55,648 nucleotides of DNA from CAYNLG01 sp964397995 (GCA_964397995.1 CAYNLG010000018.1:1-55648); one strand, 5' to 3'; shown: positions 31,904 through 42,064, counted from the first letter of the stretch. Translations and numbers: made by a program. Notes: a model not told the origin generated them from the sequence alone.

Positions 31904-33415
31904 ATGCATCGCAGGAACCTGACGGCGCTGGTGCTGGTCCTGGTGACCGGCGCCCTGATGGCGTGGGTCCTCCAGGCCGCTTCCGATCAGGAGGCCGAGG
32001 ACGCCGCCCTCTTCGAGCAGTACGACCGCTTCATCGAGGTCGTCCGCCTCGTCCAGAAGCAGTACGTCCGCGAGGTCGATACCGAGGAGCTCTTCCAGGA
32101 GGCCATCGACGGCATGCTGAGCGGCCTCGACCCGTTCTCCACCTACGTCGACGAGGAGCACATCGACGAGTTTACGAAGCAGACGCGCGGCAAGTTCGGG
32201 GGCATCGGCATCCAGATCGGCATGCGTCAGGGGATGCTGACCGTCATCAGTCCCCTCGAAGGCACCCCGGCGTTCCGCCAGGGCGTCATGGCCGGCGACG
32301 TCATCTTGGCCATCGACGGCAAGCGCACCGACGACATTACCCTGACCGACGCCGTCAAGATCCTGACCGGCGACCCCGGCACGGACGTGACCATCAAGGT
32401 CCGGCACCTGACGGGCGACATCGCGGACATCACCATCACCCGGGCCATCATCGAGATTCGCACCGTCAAGGGCTTCCGCCGCGACGACGAGGGCCACTGG
32501 GACTGGATGATCGACCCCGAGAAGCACATCGCCTACATCCGCGTCACCGGCTTCGTCGACAACACCGTCGAGGAACTCACGAAGGCCCTCGACGAGGCCC
32601 GCGCGGGCGGCATGAAGGCGCTGATCATGGACCTGCGCCTGAACCCGGGCGGCCAGCTCAAGAGCGCCATCGAGATGGTGGACCTCTTCGTCAAGGAGGG
32701 CATCATCGTCCAGACCAAGGGCCGCACCACCCCCTACTGGGAGGCCACCGCCACCGCCGGCGGCACCCTCCCGTTCTTCCCGATGGCGGTGCTGATCAGC
32801 CCGTTCTCCGCCAGCGCCTCGGAGATCGTCTCGGGCGCGCTGAAGGACCACAACCGGGCCATCCTTGTCGGCGAGCGCTCCTTCGGCAAGGGAAGCGTCC
32901 AGAACGTCATCCCCCTCGAAGGCGACCGCGCGGCCCTCAAGCTCACCACCAGCAAGTACTACCTCCCCTCCGGCCGCAACATCCACCGCGAGGAGGACAT
33001 GGAAGAGGACGATGAGTGGGGCGTCGTGCCCGACGTCGTCGTCCCGCTCGACCCCCAGGGCTACGTCGCCATCGCCCGCAGCCGCCAGCAGGCCGACGTC
33101 ATCCAGACCAACGGCAACGGAGACGGCAACGGGCAGGGCGGGGCGGCCCCCGACGGCACCGGCGACACCCCGCCGGACGACGAGACCCCCGGCCAGAACG
33201 GGGCCGGCGACGCGCCGGACGCCCCGGAGGGCGGTGCGGCCGCGCCGCCCAAGGAGGACGGCGGCGACCCGCCGGCCGACCCCTTCGACATCCTCCCCGA
33301 CGACGAGGGCGTCGGCGACGCCGACCCGGAGGCCATCGACCCGCAACTCCAGCGGGCCCTCGACCTGCTGCGCACCCTCGACGTCGTCGAGCAGTACCTG
33401 AAGCAGGCGGCGTAG
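31904..33415 (+). CDS. ctpA: S41-family C-terminal processing protease
   Basis: 503 residues. One N-terminal membrane segment (about 7-26) places the rest outside the cytoplasm. A PDZ domain follows (about 85-185, starting G-K-F-G-G-I-G-I-Q-I), then the S41 core with S-A-S-A-S-E-I containing the catalytic serine and G-E-R-S-F-G-K-G-S with the catalytic lysine. The last ~110 residues are an acidic Gly/Asp/Pro-rich linker and a short helix, an extension beyond the usual ~400-450 residues. GGAGGAG precedes ATG 31904. tsaD follows after ten bases. Confidence 0.94.
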   Translation: MHRRNLTALVLVLVTGALMAWVLQAASDQEAEDAALFEQYDRFIEVVRLVQKQYVREVDTEELFQEAIDGMLSGLDPFSTYVDEEHIDEFTKQTRGKFGGIGIQIGMRQGMLTVISPLEGTPAFRQGVMAGDVILAIDGKRTDDITLTDAVKILTGDPGTDVTIKVRHLTGDIADITITRAIIEIRTVKGFRRDDEGHWDWMIDPEKHIAYIRVTGFVDNTVEELTKALDEARAGGMKALIMDLRLNPGGQLKSAIEMVDLFVKEGIIVQTKGRTTPYWEATATAGGTLPFFPMAVLISPFSASASEIVSGALKDHNRAILVGERSFGKGSVQNVIPLEGDRAALKLTTSKYYLPSGRNIHREEDMEEDDEWGVVPDVVVPLDPQGYVAIARSRQQADVIQTNGNGDGNGQGGAAPDGTGDTPPDDETPGQNGAGDAPDAPEGGAAAPPKEDGGDPPADPFDILPDDEGVGDADPEAIDPQLQRALDLLRTLDVVEQYLKQAA

Positions 33416-33425
33416 CGGGAGGGGC

Positions 33426-34436
33426 ATGAACGTCCTCGGCATCGAGACGTCCTGCGACGAAACCAGCGTGGCGGTCGTCGCCGATGGCCGCCGCGTCCGT
33501 TCCTGCGCCGTCGCCAGCCAGGTCGACGTTCACCGCAAGTACGGCGGCGTCGTGCCGGAGCTCGCCAGCCGCGCCCACCTTGACGCCCTCCTGCCGGTCC
33601 TCGACCAGGCCCTCGCGGACGCCGGCGTCGGCCTCGCGGACGTCGAGGCCGTGGCCGTCGTCAACCGGCCGGGCCTCATCGGCTCGCTCCTCCTGGGCCT
33701 GACGGCCGCCAAGACCCTCGCGTGGACCCACGACCTGCCGCTGGTGGGCGTCGACCACATCGAGGCCCACGCCTACGCCCCGTGCCTCGGCACCGAGGCG
33801 TGGCCGTTTCCGTGCGTGAGCCTGATCGTCTCGGGCGGGCACACGAGCCTGTACCGCTCGTCCGGGCCGCTGGACCACACCCTCCTCGGCGCCACCACCG
33901 ACGACGCCGCCGGCGAGGCCTTCGACAAGGTCGCCGCCCTCCTCGGCCTCCCGTACCCGGGCGGGCCGAGCATCGACCGGGCGGCCGAGGGTGGCAGCCG
34001 CAAGGCCGTCCGGTTCACGCGGCCGTGGCTGGAGCCGGCGTCGCTCGACTTCAGTTTCAGCGGCCTCAAGACCGCCGTCCTCTACCACGTGCGCGGCCAG
34101 GGGGCCGGCGCCAAACGCCGCGAGACCGACCTCTCGGACCAGGAGATCGCCGACGTCGCCGCGGGGTTCCAGGAGTGCGTCGTCGACGTCCTGGTGGGCA
34201 AAACCTTCCGGGCGGCCGAGCGCGAGGAGGTCGACGCCGTCGTCGTGGGCGGCGGGGTGGCGGCCAACCGGCGCCTGCGCCAGCGCCTGGAGGCCGGGGC
34301 GGCGGAGCGCGGCCTGGACCTGCTGCTGCCCCCCCTGCGGTACTGCACCGACAACGCCGCCATGGTCGCCGGCCTCGCCTGGCACTACCTCCAGGCCGGC
34401 CGCACCGACGACCTCGCCCTCGAGGCCCGGGCCTGA
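33426..34436 (+). CDS. tsaD: tRNA N6-adenosine threonylcarbamoyltransferase
   Basis: 336 residues, the usual length. The N-terminus G-I-E-T-S-C-D-E-T-S is the family signature, H-I-E-A-H provides two metal-binding histidines and S-G-G-H-T follows. The enzyme completes t6A at position 37 of ANN-decoding tRNAs, with TsaB and TsaE (not in the window). It is co-transcribed with ctpA. Confidence 0.97.
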   Translation: MNVLGIETSCDETSVAVVADGRRVRSCAVASQVDVHRKYGGVVPELASRAHLDALLPVLDQALADAGVGLADVEAVAVVNRPGLIGSLLLGLTAAKTLAWTHDLPLVGVDHIEAHAYAPCLGTEAWPFPCVSLIVSGGHTSLYRSSGPLDHTLLGATTDDAAGEAFDKVAALLGLPYPGGPSIDRAAEGGSRKAVRFTRPWLEPASLDFSFSGLKTAVLYHVRGQGAGAKRRETDLSDQEIADVAAGFQECVVDVLVGKTFRAAEREEVDAVVVGGGVAANRRLRQRLEAGAAERGLDLLLPPLRYCTDNAAMVAGLAWHYLQAGRTDDLALEARA

Positions 34437-34464
34437 CCCGGGCCCCGTCGTGCCAAGGCGCGGC

Positions 34465-34493
34465 TTGCACGCCGCCCGGGCCGCCGGTATCCT
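34465..34493 (+). promoter_or_regulatory. Predicted promoter of larB-nnrD
   Basis: TTGCAC (34465-34470), 17-base spacer, TATCCT (34488-34493), 45 bases before the larB GTG. Confidence 0.6.
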
Positions 34494-34537
34494 CGCCATA
34501 CGCGCCCGCCGCCCGCGGGCGCCCCGGAGACCCCGAC

Positions 34538-35329
34538 GTGGACCCGACCCGGCTCAACCAGCTCCTCCAGGCCGTGCGGCGCGGCGAGGTGTCGCCCGAG
34601 GACGCCGCCGACCGCCTCCGCCACCTCCCCTTCGAGGACCTCGGCTTCGCCAAGCTCGACCACCACCGGGCCCTGCGGTGCGGCTTCCCGGAGGTTATCT
34701 TCTGCCAGGGCAAGACCCCGGAGCAGGTTGTCCGGATTGCCGAGCGCATGCGCCCGCACGGCCAGACCATTCTCGCGACGCGGGCCGAGGCGGCCGTCGC
34801 GGAGGCGGTGCAAGGGGCCTTTGACGGCGCCGTCTACCATGCCGCCGCCCGGGCCCTTGTCCTGCCCGGCGACCAGGCCCCCGCCGCGCTGCCGGGCCTG
34901 GTGGCCGTCATCTCGGCCGGCACCAGCGACCAGCCGGTGGCCGAGGAGGCCCGCGTCACGGCCCTGGTCTGCGGATGCGCCGTCGAGACCTGGTACGACG
35001 TCGGCGTCGCGGGCATCCACCGGCTGCTCGTCCACGCCGAGGCCATCGCGGCCGCGTCGGTCGTCATCGTCGTCGCCGGCATGGAAGGGGCCCTGGCGAG
35101 CGTCGTCGGCGGCCTGGTTGACGTCCCCGTCATCGCCGTCCCGACCAGCATCGGCTACGGCGCGAGCTTCGGCGGCGTCGCGCCGCTCCTGACGATGCTC
35201 AACTCGTGCGCCACCGGCGTCGGCGTCGTCAACATCGACAACGGCTTCGGCGCGGGGTGCCTGGCGGCTCTGATCCTGCGCGCGGCCGCACGCCTCGTCC
35301 CGCCTCGCGAACCGGAGGCCGCGCCATGA
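34538..35329 (+). CDS. larB: LarB-type nickel-pincer cofactor biosynthesis carboxylase
   Basis: 263 residues, homologous to PurE-like AIR carboxylases at the C-terminus. The opening L-N-Q-L-L-Q-A-V-R-R-G-E-V-S-P-E-D-A and F-P-E-V-I-F-C-Q-G-K are LarB signatures; G-T-S-D-Q-P-V-A-E-E-A and V-A-G-M-E-G-A-L-A form the carboxylase core. LarB carboxylates and hydrolyses nicotinic acid adenine dinucleotide on the way to the cofactor of lactate racemase. No larC, larE or larA is nearby. GTG 34538 has CGGAGA ahead and the gene overlaps nnrD (ATGA). Confidence 0.93.
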   Translation: MDPTRLNQLLQAVRRGEVSPEDAADRLRHLPFEDLGFAKLDHHRALRCGFPEVIFCQGKTPEQVVRIAERMRPHGQTILATRAEAAVAEAVQGAFDGAVYHAAARALVLPGDQAPAALPGLVAVISAGTSDQPVAEEARVTALVCGCAVETWYDVGVAGIHRLLVHAEAIAAASVVIVVAGMEGALASVVGGLVDVPVIAVPTSIGYGASFGGVAPLLTMLNSCATGVGVVNIDNGFGAGCLAALILRAAARLVPPREPEAAP

Positions 35330-36177
35330 TGGACGTCACCGAGGTCCCCCCGCCGCCCGCGCGGTCCGAGGACGCCCACAAGGGCTCCGCCGGCCTCGTC
35401 CTCGTGGTCGCCGGCCGCCGCGGCATGGCGGGCGCGGCCGCGCTCGTCGGCAACGCGGCGCTGCGCGGTGGGGCGGGCCTGGTGCGCGTCGCCACCCCCG
35501 ACGACTGCCTCGACACCGTGGCCGCCCTCGCCCCGTGCTGCACCACCGCCCCGCTGCCCGTCCCCCTCGGCGCCTGGGGCGGCGCGGGCCAGGCCCGCGT
35601 CGTGTGCGGCCTTGCCGAGGGTTGGGACGCCCTTGCCATGGGCCCCGGCCTGGGCCAGGCCGGCAGCGTCTCATATCTGGTGCGCGGCGTGCTCGCGGGG
35701 GTGGAGGCGCCGATCGTCCTCGACGCCGACGGGCTGAACGTGATTGCCGACGACCCGGCGGCCGCCCTGGGCGCCGCCAAGGCCCCCGTCGTCATCACCC
35801 CGCATCCCGGCGAGGCCGCACGCCTCCTCGGGTGCTCCCCCAAGGACGTCCAGGCCGACCGCCCCGCCGCCGCGACCCGCCTGGCGGCCCTGGCCGACGT
35901 GGCGGTCCTGAAGGGCGCCGGCACGGTCGTCACCGACGGCCGCCGCCTCTACACGAACCGCACCGGCTCGCCGGCCATGGCCACCGCCGGGGCCGGGGAC
36001 GTCCTGACGGGCCTGCTGGCGGCGCTCCTGGCCGCCGGGATGGACCCGTTCGACGCGGCCGTGCTGGGCGTCTGGGCCCATGGCCGCGCGGGCGAACTGG
36101 CCGCCGAGACCCACGGGGTGCTCGGGACGACGGCGCTCGACATTCTCGGTTGCCTCCCCCGCGCTCTCGCGGTATAA
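35326..36177 (+). CDS. nnrD: ADP-dependent NAD(P)H-hydrate dehydratase
   Basis: 283 residues of the ribokinase-like fold. H-K-G-S-A-G near residue 20, A-L-A-M-G-P-G-L-G-Q in the middle, V-V-I-T-P-H-P-G-E and A-T-A-G-A-G-D-V-L-T-G near the end define the family; the last is usually S/N-G-S/T-G-D-V-L. It repairs damaged NAD(P)H. The epimerase domain (NnrE), often fused at the N-terminus, is absent. Start ATG 35326 overlaps the larB stop. Confidence 0.92.
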   Translation: MMDVTEVPPPPARSEDAHKGSAGLVLVVAGRRGMAGAAALVGNAALRGGAGLVRVATPDDCLDTVAALAPCCTTAPLPVPLGAWGGAGQARVVCGLAEGWDALAMGPGLGQAGSVSYLVRGVLAGVEAPIVLDADGLNVIADDPAAALGAAKAPVVITPHPGEAARLLGCSPKDVQADRPAAATRLAALADVAVLKGAGTVVTDGRRLYTNRTGSPAMATAGAGDVLTGLLAALLAAGMDPFDAAVLGVWAHGRAGELAAETHGVLGTTALDILGCLPRALAV

Positions 36178-36178
36178 T
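36150..36178 (+). promoter_or_regulatory. Predicted promoter of the pyruvate dehydrogenase operon
   Basis: TTGCCT (36150-36155), 17-base spacer and a perfect TATAAT (36173-36178). It lies in the end of nnrD, 42 bases before pdhA, with GGAGG at 36210. Confidence 0.8.
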
Positions 36179-36220
36179 CCCGCGACTTTTGCCGGGTCCA
36201 AACCCTGTTGGAGGCGGTGT

Positions 36221-37363
<1,143 letters not shown>

Positions 37364-37415
37364 CGGGCCCCCGGCCGCGCCCCCCAAGCCGACGAGAAAG
37401 GGACGGAGCAACCTT

Positions 37416-38396
37416 ATGCCGCAACTGACCTATCGTGAAGCCGTCCGCGATGCCCTCCGCGAGGAAATGCTCCGCGACGAGCGCGTCTTCCTCATGGGCG
37501 AGGACATCGGCATCTACGGCGGCGCCTACCAGGCCACCAAGGGGCTCTGGGAAGAGTTCGGCGACGAGCGCGTCCGCGACACCGCCATCAGCGAGGCCGC
37601 CATCGCCGGCGCCGCCACCGGCGCCGCCATGGCCGGCATGCGCCCCGTCGCCGAAATCATGTACGTCGACTTCATGACCATCGCCATGGACCAGTTCGTC
37701 AACCAGGCCGCCAAGAACCGCTACATGTTCGGCGGCAAGACGACCGTGCCGATGGTCCTGCGGACCGAGGGCGGGGCCGGCCGCTGTATCGCCGCCCACC
37801 ACAGCCAGAGCCTGGAGTCCTGGTTCGTCCACGCCCCCGGGGTGCTCGTCGTCATGCCCGCGACGCCCTACGACGCCAAGGGCCTCCTGAAGACCTCGAT
37901 CCGCGACGACAACCCGGTCCTGTTCATCGAGCACAAGATGCTCTACGGCGAGAAGGGCGAGGTGCCGGAGGAAGAGTACCTGATCCCCCTCGGCGAGGCC
38001 GCCCGCCGCCGCGAGGGCGACGACGTCACCCTCGTCAGCTACTCCCGCATGGCGCTGCGGGCCGAAGAGGCCGGCGACCTGCTCGCCGACGAGGGCATCC
38101 ACGCCGAGGTCCTCGACCTGCGGTGCCTGAAGCCCCTGGACATCGACGCGGTGCTCGAGTCGGTCCGCAAGACCGGCCACCTCGTTGTCGCCAGCGAAGC
38201 CTACGCCAACGCCAACTGCGTCTGCGAGATCATCGCCCGCGTCCAGCAGTTCGCGTTCGATTACCTGGACGCGCCGATTGAGCGCGTGTGCGCGGCCAAC
38301 GTGCCGGTGCCGATGAGTCCGGTGCTGGAGGACGAGGCCATTCCGACGGCGGAGAACATCGCCGCCGCCGCCCGCAAGACCCTCGGAAAAGCCTGA
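37416..38396 (+). CDS. pdhB: Pyruvate dehydrogenase E1 beta
   Basis: 326 residues, standard length. L-M-G-E-D-I-G-I-Y-G-G-A near residue 25, D-F-M-T-I-A-M-D-Q and R-T-E-G-G-A-G-R-C-I-A-A-H-H-S-Q-S are the family blocks; the second supports cofactor binding with E1 alpha. It lies 52 bases after pdhA, with AAAGGGACGGAG ahead, and 13 bases before the E2 gene. Confidence 0.96.
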   Translation: MPQLTYREAVRDALREEMLRDERVFLMGEDIGIYGGAYQATKGLWEEFGDERVRDTAISEAAIAGAATGAAMAGMRPVAEIMYVDFMTIAMDQFVNQAAKNRYMFGGKTTVPMVLRTEGGAGRCIAAHHSQSLESWFVHAPGVLVVMPATPYDAKGLLKTSIRDDNPVLFIEHKMLYGEKGEVPEEEYLIPLGEAARRREGDDVTLVSYSRMALRAEEAGDLLADEGIHAEVLDLRCLKPLDIDAVLESVRKTGHLVVASEAYANANCVCEIIARVQQFAFDYLDAPIERVCAANVPVPMSPVLEDEAIPTAENIAAAARKTLGKA

Positions 38397-38409
38397 GCCC
38401 CCCACCGCC

Positions 38410-40143
38410 ATGATCCAGAAAGTCACGCTTCCCAAGCTCGGCCAGACCGTCGAGTCCGCCACCATCGAGACGTGGGTCAAGCAGGAGGGCGACCCCGTCG
38501 CCAAGGGCGACGTCCTCTGCGAGATCACCACCGACAAGGCGACCCTCGAGGTCGAGAGCTTCCATAAGGGCACGCTCCTGAAGATCGTCGCCGCCCCCGG
38601 TGCCGAGCTCCAGGTCGGCGAGGTGATCGCCGTCGTGGGCGACCCGGGCGACCCGATTCCCGACGACCTCGTGGCCGCGTCCGCCGCCGCCCAGGTCGCC
38701 CCGGCCGAGCCCGAGGCCGCCGGCGCCACCGCCGAGCCCGCCGCCGTTGCCGCCGCCGAACGCCCGGCCGCGCCTCCCGCGGCCGCCGCCGGTGACGTCC
38801 ACATCGTGACCCTCCCGAAGCTCGGCCAGACGGTCGAGTCGGCCGTGATCGAGACGTGGCACAAGGCCGAGGGCGACCCGGTCGCCAAGGGCGACGTCCT
38901 CTGCGAGATCACCACCGACAAGGCCACCCTGGAGGTCGAGAGTTACCACGCGGGCACGCTCCTGAAGATCGTCGTCGAGGCCGGCGCCGAACTCTCCGTC
39001 GGCGAACCCATCGCCGTCGTCGGCGAGCCCGGGACGCCCATTCCCGCGGACCTGACCGGCTCGGGGGTTCCGGCGGCCAAGGCCCCCGCGACCGCGCCCG
39101 CCGCCACGAAGGCCGAATCGCCCAAGACCGCCCCGGCCGCCCCCGCGCGGTCCGGCGGCCGCGTCTTCGCCAGCCCCCGCGCCCGCATGCGGGCCCGCGA
39201 CCTGGGCGTCGAGCTGGCGTCCGTCGGCGGTACCGGCCCCGGTGGCCGCGTCGTCGAGGCCGACGTCCTGGCCGCCGCCGCCGGCGCCGCGGGCGCCGCG
39301 GCCCCCAAGGCCACGCCCCTCGCCCGCCGCATCGCCGCCGCCCAGGGCACCTCGCTCGCGGGCGTCACCGGCACCGGCCCCGGCGGGAAGGTGACCCGCG
39401 AGGACGTCCTTCAGGCCGCCGGCAAGGCCCCGGCCGCCGTGGCCGCCCCGGCCCCCGGCAAGCCCGGCGAGGTCGTGCCCTTGAGCCCGATGCGCCGCAT
39501 CGTCGCCGAGCGGATGCTCCACTCCAAGCGGACCATCCCCTGCTACTACCTCGAGATGGAGATCGACGTTACGGAGCTCGTGTGCCTGCGCCAGAAGCTG
39601 AACGCCCAGGCCGACGGCTTCAAGTACTCCTTCACGGACTTCTTCCTGAAGGCGTGCGGCAAAGCGCTGGCCCAGTTCCCCGCTGTCAACAGCCGCTGGG
39701 TCGAGGGCGGCATCGAACGCCGCGCCGAGGCGAGCGTCGGGTTTGCCGTCGCCATCGACGAGGGCCTCATGGTCCCCGTCGTCCGCCACGCCGACCGCAA
39801 GTCGCTCCGCGAGATCAACCGCGAGACCGCCGACCTGACCGTCCGCGCCCGCACCAAGAAGCTCCTGCCCGAGGAGTACCAGGGCGGCTGCATGACGATC
39901 ACGAACCTCGGCATGTTCGGCATCCGCAGCTTCATCCCGGTCGTCAACCCCGGCGAGAGCACCATCATGGGGCAGGGCCTGATCGAAGACCGGGTCCTCT
40001 TTCGCCAGGGCGGCATCCAGGTCCGCAAGATGATGACCGTGACCCTGGCGGTCGACCACCGGACGGTCGACGGCGCGGTGGGCGCCCAGTTCCTCGAAGC
40101 CATCCGCGACGCCATCGAAGCCCCGCGCGGCCTGATCGGCTGA
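38410..40143 (+). CDS. pdhC: Dihydrolipoamide acetyltransferase (E2) with two lipoyl and two subunit-binding domains
   Basis: 577 residues. Two lipoyl domains (about 1-78 and 131-208) share E-I-T-T-D-K-A-T-L-E, with lipoyl lysines at 43 and 171. Two peripheral-subunit-binding domains follow in tandem, near 251-290 (A-S-P-R-A-R to G-T-G-P-G-G-R-V) and 300-340 (A-T-P-L-A-R-R to G-T-G-P-G-G-K-V), joined by Ala/Pro linkers. The catalytic domain (355-577) ends with D-H-R-T-V-D-G, His550 and Asp554. Most E2 proteins have a single binding domain. The E3 gene is not in the window. Confidence 0.95.
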   Translation: MIQKVTLPKLGQTVESATIETWVKQEGDPVAKGDVLCEITTDKATLEVESFHKGTLLKIVAAPGAELQVGEVIAVVGDPGDPIPDDLVAASAAAQVAPAEPEAAGATAEPAAVAAAERPAAPPAAAAGDVHIVTLPKLGQTVESAVIETWHKAEGDPVAKGDVLCEITTDKATLEVESYHAGTLLKIVVEAGAELSVGEPIAVVGEPGTPIPADLTGSGVPAAKAPATAPAATKAESPKTAPAAPARSGGRVFASPRARMRARDLGVELASVGGTGPGGRVVEADVLAAAAGAAGAAAPKATPLARRIAAAQGTSLAGVTGTGPGGKVTREDVLQAAGKAPAAVAAPAPGKPGEVVPLSPMRRIVAERMLHSKRTIPCYYLEMEIDVTELVCLRQKLNAQADGFKYSFTDFFLKACGKALAQFPAVNSRWVEGGIERRAEASVGFAVAIDEGLMVPVVRHADRKSLREINRETADLTVRARTKKLLPEEYQGGCMTITNLGMFGIRSFIPVVNPGESTIMGQGLIEDRVLFRQGGIQVRKMMTVTLAVDHRTVDGAVGAQFLEAIRDAIEAPRGLIG

Positions 40144-40164
40144 GCGCCGGCCGTCGCCGCGTCC

Positions 40165-40428
40165 TCACGCGCCCCCGTCCGACCGGCCGCACCCCGGGCA
40201 CGCCACCCCGAGCCGGCGCGCGGCCGCGTGGCGGACCGTGTGCTCCTTTCGCAGGGCGCGACGGCCGCGCCACAGCCGCCCCTTCAGCGTGCCTTCGCTC
40301 ACTTTCAGCACGCCGCATATCTGGGCATGGCTCAGGCCGTCGGCGTAGTACAGGGGGAGGGCGTCGCGCCCGGCGTCGCGGGCAGAGGAGCCCCGCCGGT
40401 GTGCCGGCGCACCGGTGGCCGTCGGGCT
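40165..40428 (-). pseudogene. Sigma-70 family region 4 remnant (ECF-like)
   Basis: An open frame without a start codon, from the TGA at 40431-40429 to the TGA at 40167. Its middle reads L-P-L-Y-Y-A-D-G-L-S-H-A-Q-I, then V-S-E-G-T-L-K-G-R-L-W-R-G-R-R-A-L-R, the helix-turn-helix that binds the -35 element in ECF sigma factors. Region 2 is missing and the upstream sequence belongs to another gene, so this is a 5'-truncated copy. An unusual tail C-P-G-C-G-R-S-D follows the helix. Identification is from the helix-turn-helix pattern only. Confidence 0.65.
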
Positions 40429-40450
40429 TCATGGAAGGTCGAGGCCGCCC

Positions 40451-41239
40451 TCAGCCGCCGATCGCCAGGTACAGCGCGTAGGCGGTGCCGACCAGCGCGG
40501 CCGTACCGACCAGGACCGCAAAGGCCGCCAGGCGCCCCTGGCGTCTGTAGGCCCGGAGCAGCGTCGTCTGGTAGAGCCCGAGGACCTGGCGGTGGTTGGC
40601 CTCCAGGTGCTCCATGCACAGCGTCTGCCGGCGGGCCGTCTCCTGGACGCTCTGGAACGCCGCTCGCAGCCCGGTGACGCCGTCGAGCAGGGCTTCGGTG
40701 AGGTGGGTCTGCTCGGTCAGGATACGGTTGGTCTCATGGGCAAGCGTTTGTTGCCGCTTGAGGAAGTCCGGCAGCGCTTCGGCCGCGTCCGCCGTCCGGC
40801 GCGCGTCCGCGTTCTGGTCGGCGACGCCCTCGGCGATCCGCTCCAGGGCCTTTGCGCCGCTCTTCGTGGCCGCCACCGAGTCGGCGATCCGCGCCGGCAG
40901 CGCCTCCAGCCGCGCGAGCCACTCGGGTTCGGCGGGCGCCGCCGCGGGCGCAGGCGCCGCATCCGCGGGCGCCGCCGGCTTGGCCTCCCGGCGGGGTGGG
41001 GCGGACGCCTCACGCGACGTCCCCGGCCGCGCGAGCGTCGTCAGCGCCTCCACGGCCGCCCGGTCCGCCTCGCGGGGCACCCCCGGCGCCTCGACGGGCG
41101 CCTCGAGGTCCACCGCGGCGGGCGCCCCGGCCGTCGCCACGGCCAGCTCCATCCCGGCCGTCGGGCTCCACGACCCGCCGGACGCCCGTTTCGGCCCGAA
41201 CCACGCCTTCACGCGGTCAATCATCGCATATCGACTCAT
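40451..41239 (-). CDS. Coiled-coil protein with C-terminal membrane anchor
   Basis: 262 residues, no recognised family. Residues 30-105 are a low-complexity Ala/Pro/Glu linker; 105-225 are helical with heptad-like spacing and many Q, E and R (coiled coil); and 235-258 form one hydrophobic segment (L-A-A-F-A-V-L-V-G-T-A-A-L-V-G-T-A) close to the end, as in tail-anchored proteins. The start at 41239 has AGGTGA just upstream. It is followed by the sigma-factor remnant, so the two may once have formed a regulatory unit. Function unknown. Confidence 0.7.
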   Translation of the reverse strand: MSRYAMIDRVKAWFGPKRASGGSWSPTAGMELAVATAGAPAAVDLEAPVEAPGVPREADRAAVEALTTLARPGTSREASAPPRREAKPAAPADAAPAPAAAPAEPEWLARLEALPARIADSVAATKSGAKALERIAEGVADQNADARRTADAAEALPDFLKRQQTLAHETNRILTEQTHLTEALLDGVTGLRAAFQSVQETARRQTLCMEHLEANHRQVLGLYQTTLLRAYRRQGRLAAFAVLVGTAALVGTAYALYLAIGG

Positions 41240-41502
41240 ACGTCACCTGCCCGGGACTGCGGGACGCAAGGCGGCCGCAACCGGACCCGGCGCGGACCCT
41301 CGGACCCTCGCTCGCTCGGACGTGTTATCGGACCTTCGGCGGCGGGGCCTTGAGCCAAAGCGGGGCAGGGGGGGGGAAATCGTGCGCGGCGGAAACGGCC
41401 CTGAAGCGCGGGCCGCGCTCAACCGGGGGCGCCCGGCGCGAAACGTGCGTCCGCGGCACCGCGTCCGCACGGCCACCGGCGTGCCGCGCCGGCCGCCGGC
41501 GC

Positions 41503-42063
41503 CTACACTTCCATAATCTCGTCCGTCTTGGCCGCCAGCGTCTCGTCGACCTTCGCCTCGTGCGTGTGCACGAGTTCGGTCGCCTCGTCGCGGGCGTCGC
41601 GGGCCTCGTCCTCGCTGCAGCTCTTCGCCTTTTCCTCGGCGTCGATCTGCTTGATCGCGTCGCGCCGGATGTTCCGCAGCGCCACCTTGTGCTCCTCGGC
41701 CGCGTCCTTCACCTGCCCGACGAGCTGCTTCCGCCGCTCCTCCGAAAGGGGGGGCACGCTGAGGCGGATCATCTTGCCCTCGACGCTCGGCGTAATGCCC
41801 AGGTCCGAGGCCTGCAGCCCCTTCGCGATGTCGCCGACCGACCCCGGGTCGAACGGCTTGATCACGATCATCAGTGGGTCCGGCACGCCGATCGTTGCCA
41901 GCTGCCGGACCTCCGTCGGCGTTCCGTAATAGTCGACCTTGATATGCTCGACCAGGCCGGCCGACGCGCGGCCGGTCCGCACCGTCCGGAACTGCTCGCG
42001 CAGCTTCTCGACGGTCTTCTGCATCCGGTCTTCGGTCTCGAGGAGGATGTCGTCGATCGCCAC
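41503..42063 (-). CDS. frr: Ribosome recycling factor
   Basis: 186 residues, standard size. V-R-T-G-R-A-S, Y-Y-G-T-P-T-E-V-R-Q-L-A and the C-terminal helical bundle are diagnostic. With EF-G it splits the post-termination ribosome. The start is GTG 42063, one base after pyrH. It is last in the conserved rpsB-tsf-pyrH-frr order. Confidence 0.97.
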   Translation of the reverse strand: MAIDDILLETEDRMQKTVEKLREQFRTVRTGRASAGLVEHIKVDYYGTPTEVRQLATIGVPDPLMIVIKPFDPGSVGDIAKGLQASDLGITPSVEGKMIRLSVPPLSEERRKQLVGQVKDAAEEHKVALRNIRRDAIKQIDAEEKAKSCSEDEARDARDEATELVHTHEAKVDETLAAKTDEIMEV

Positions 42064-42064
42064 C

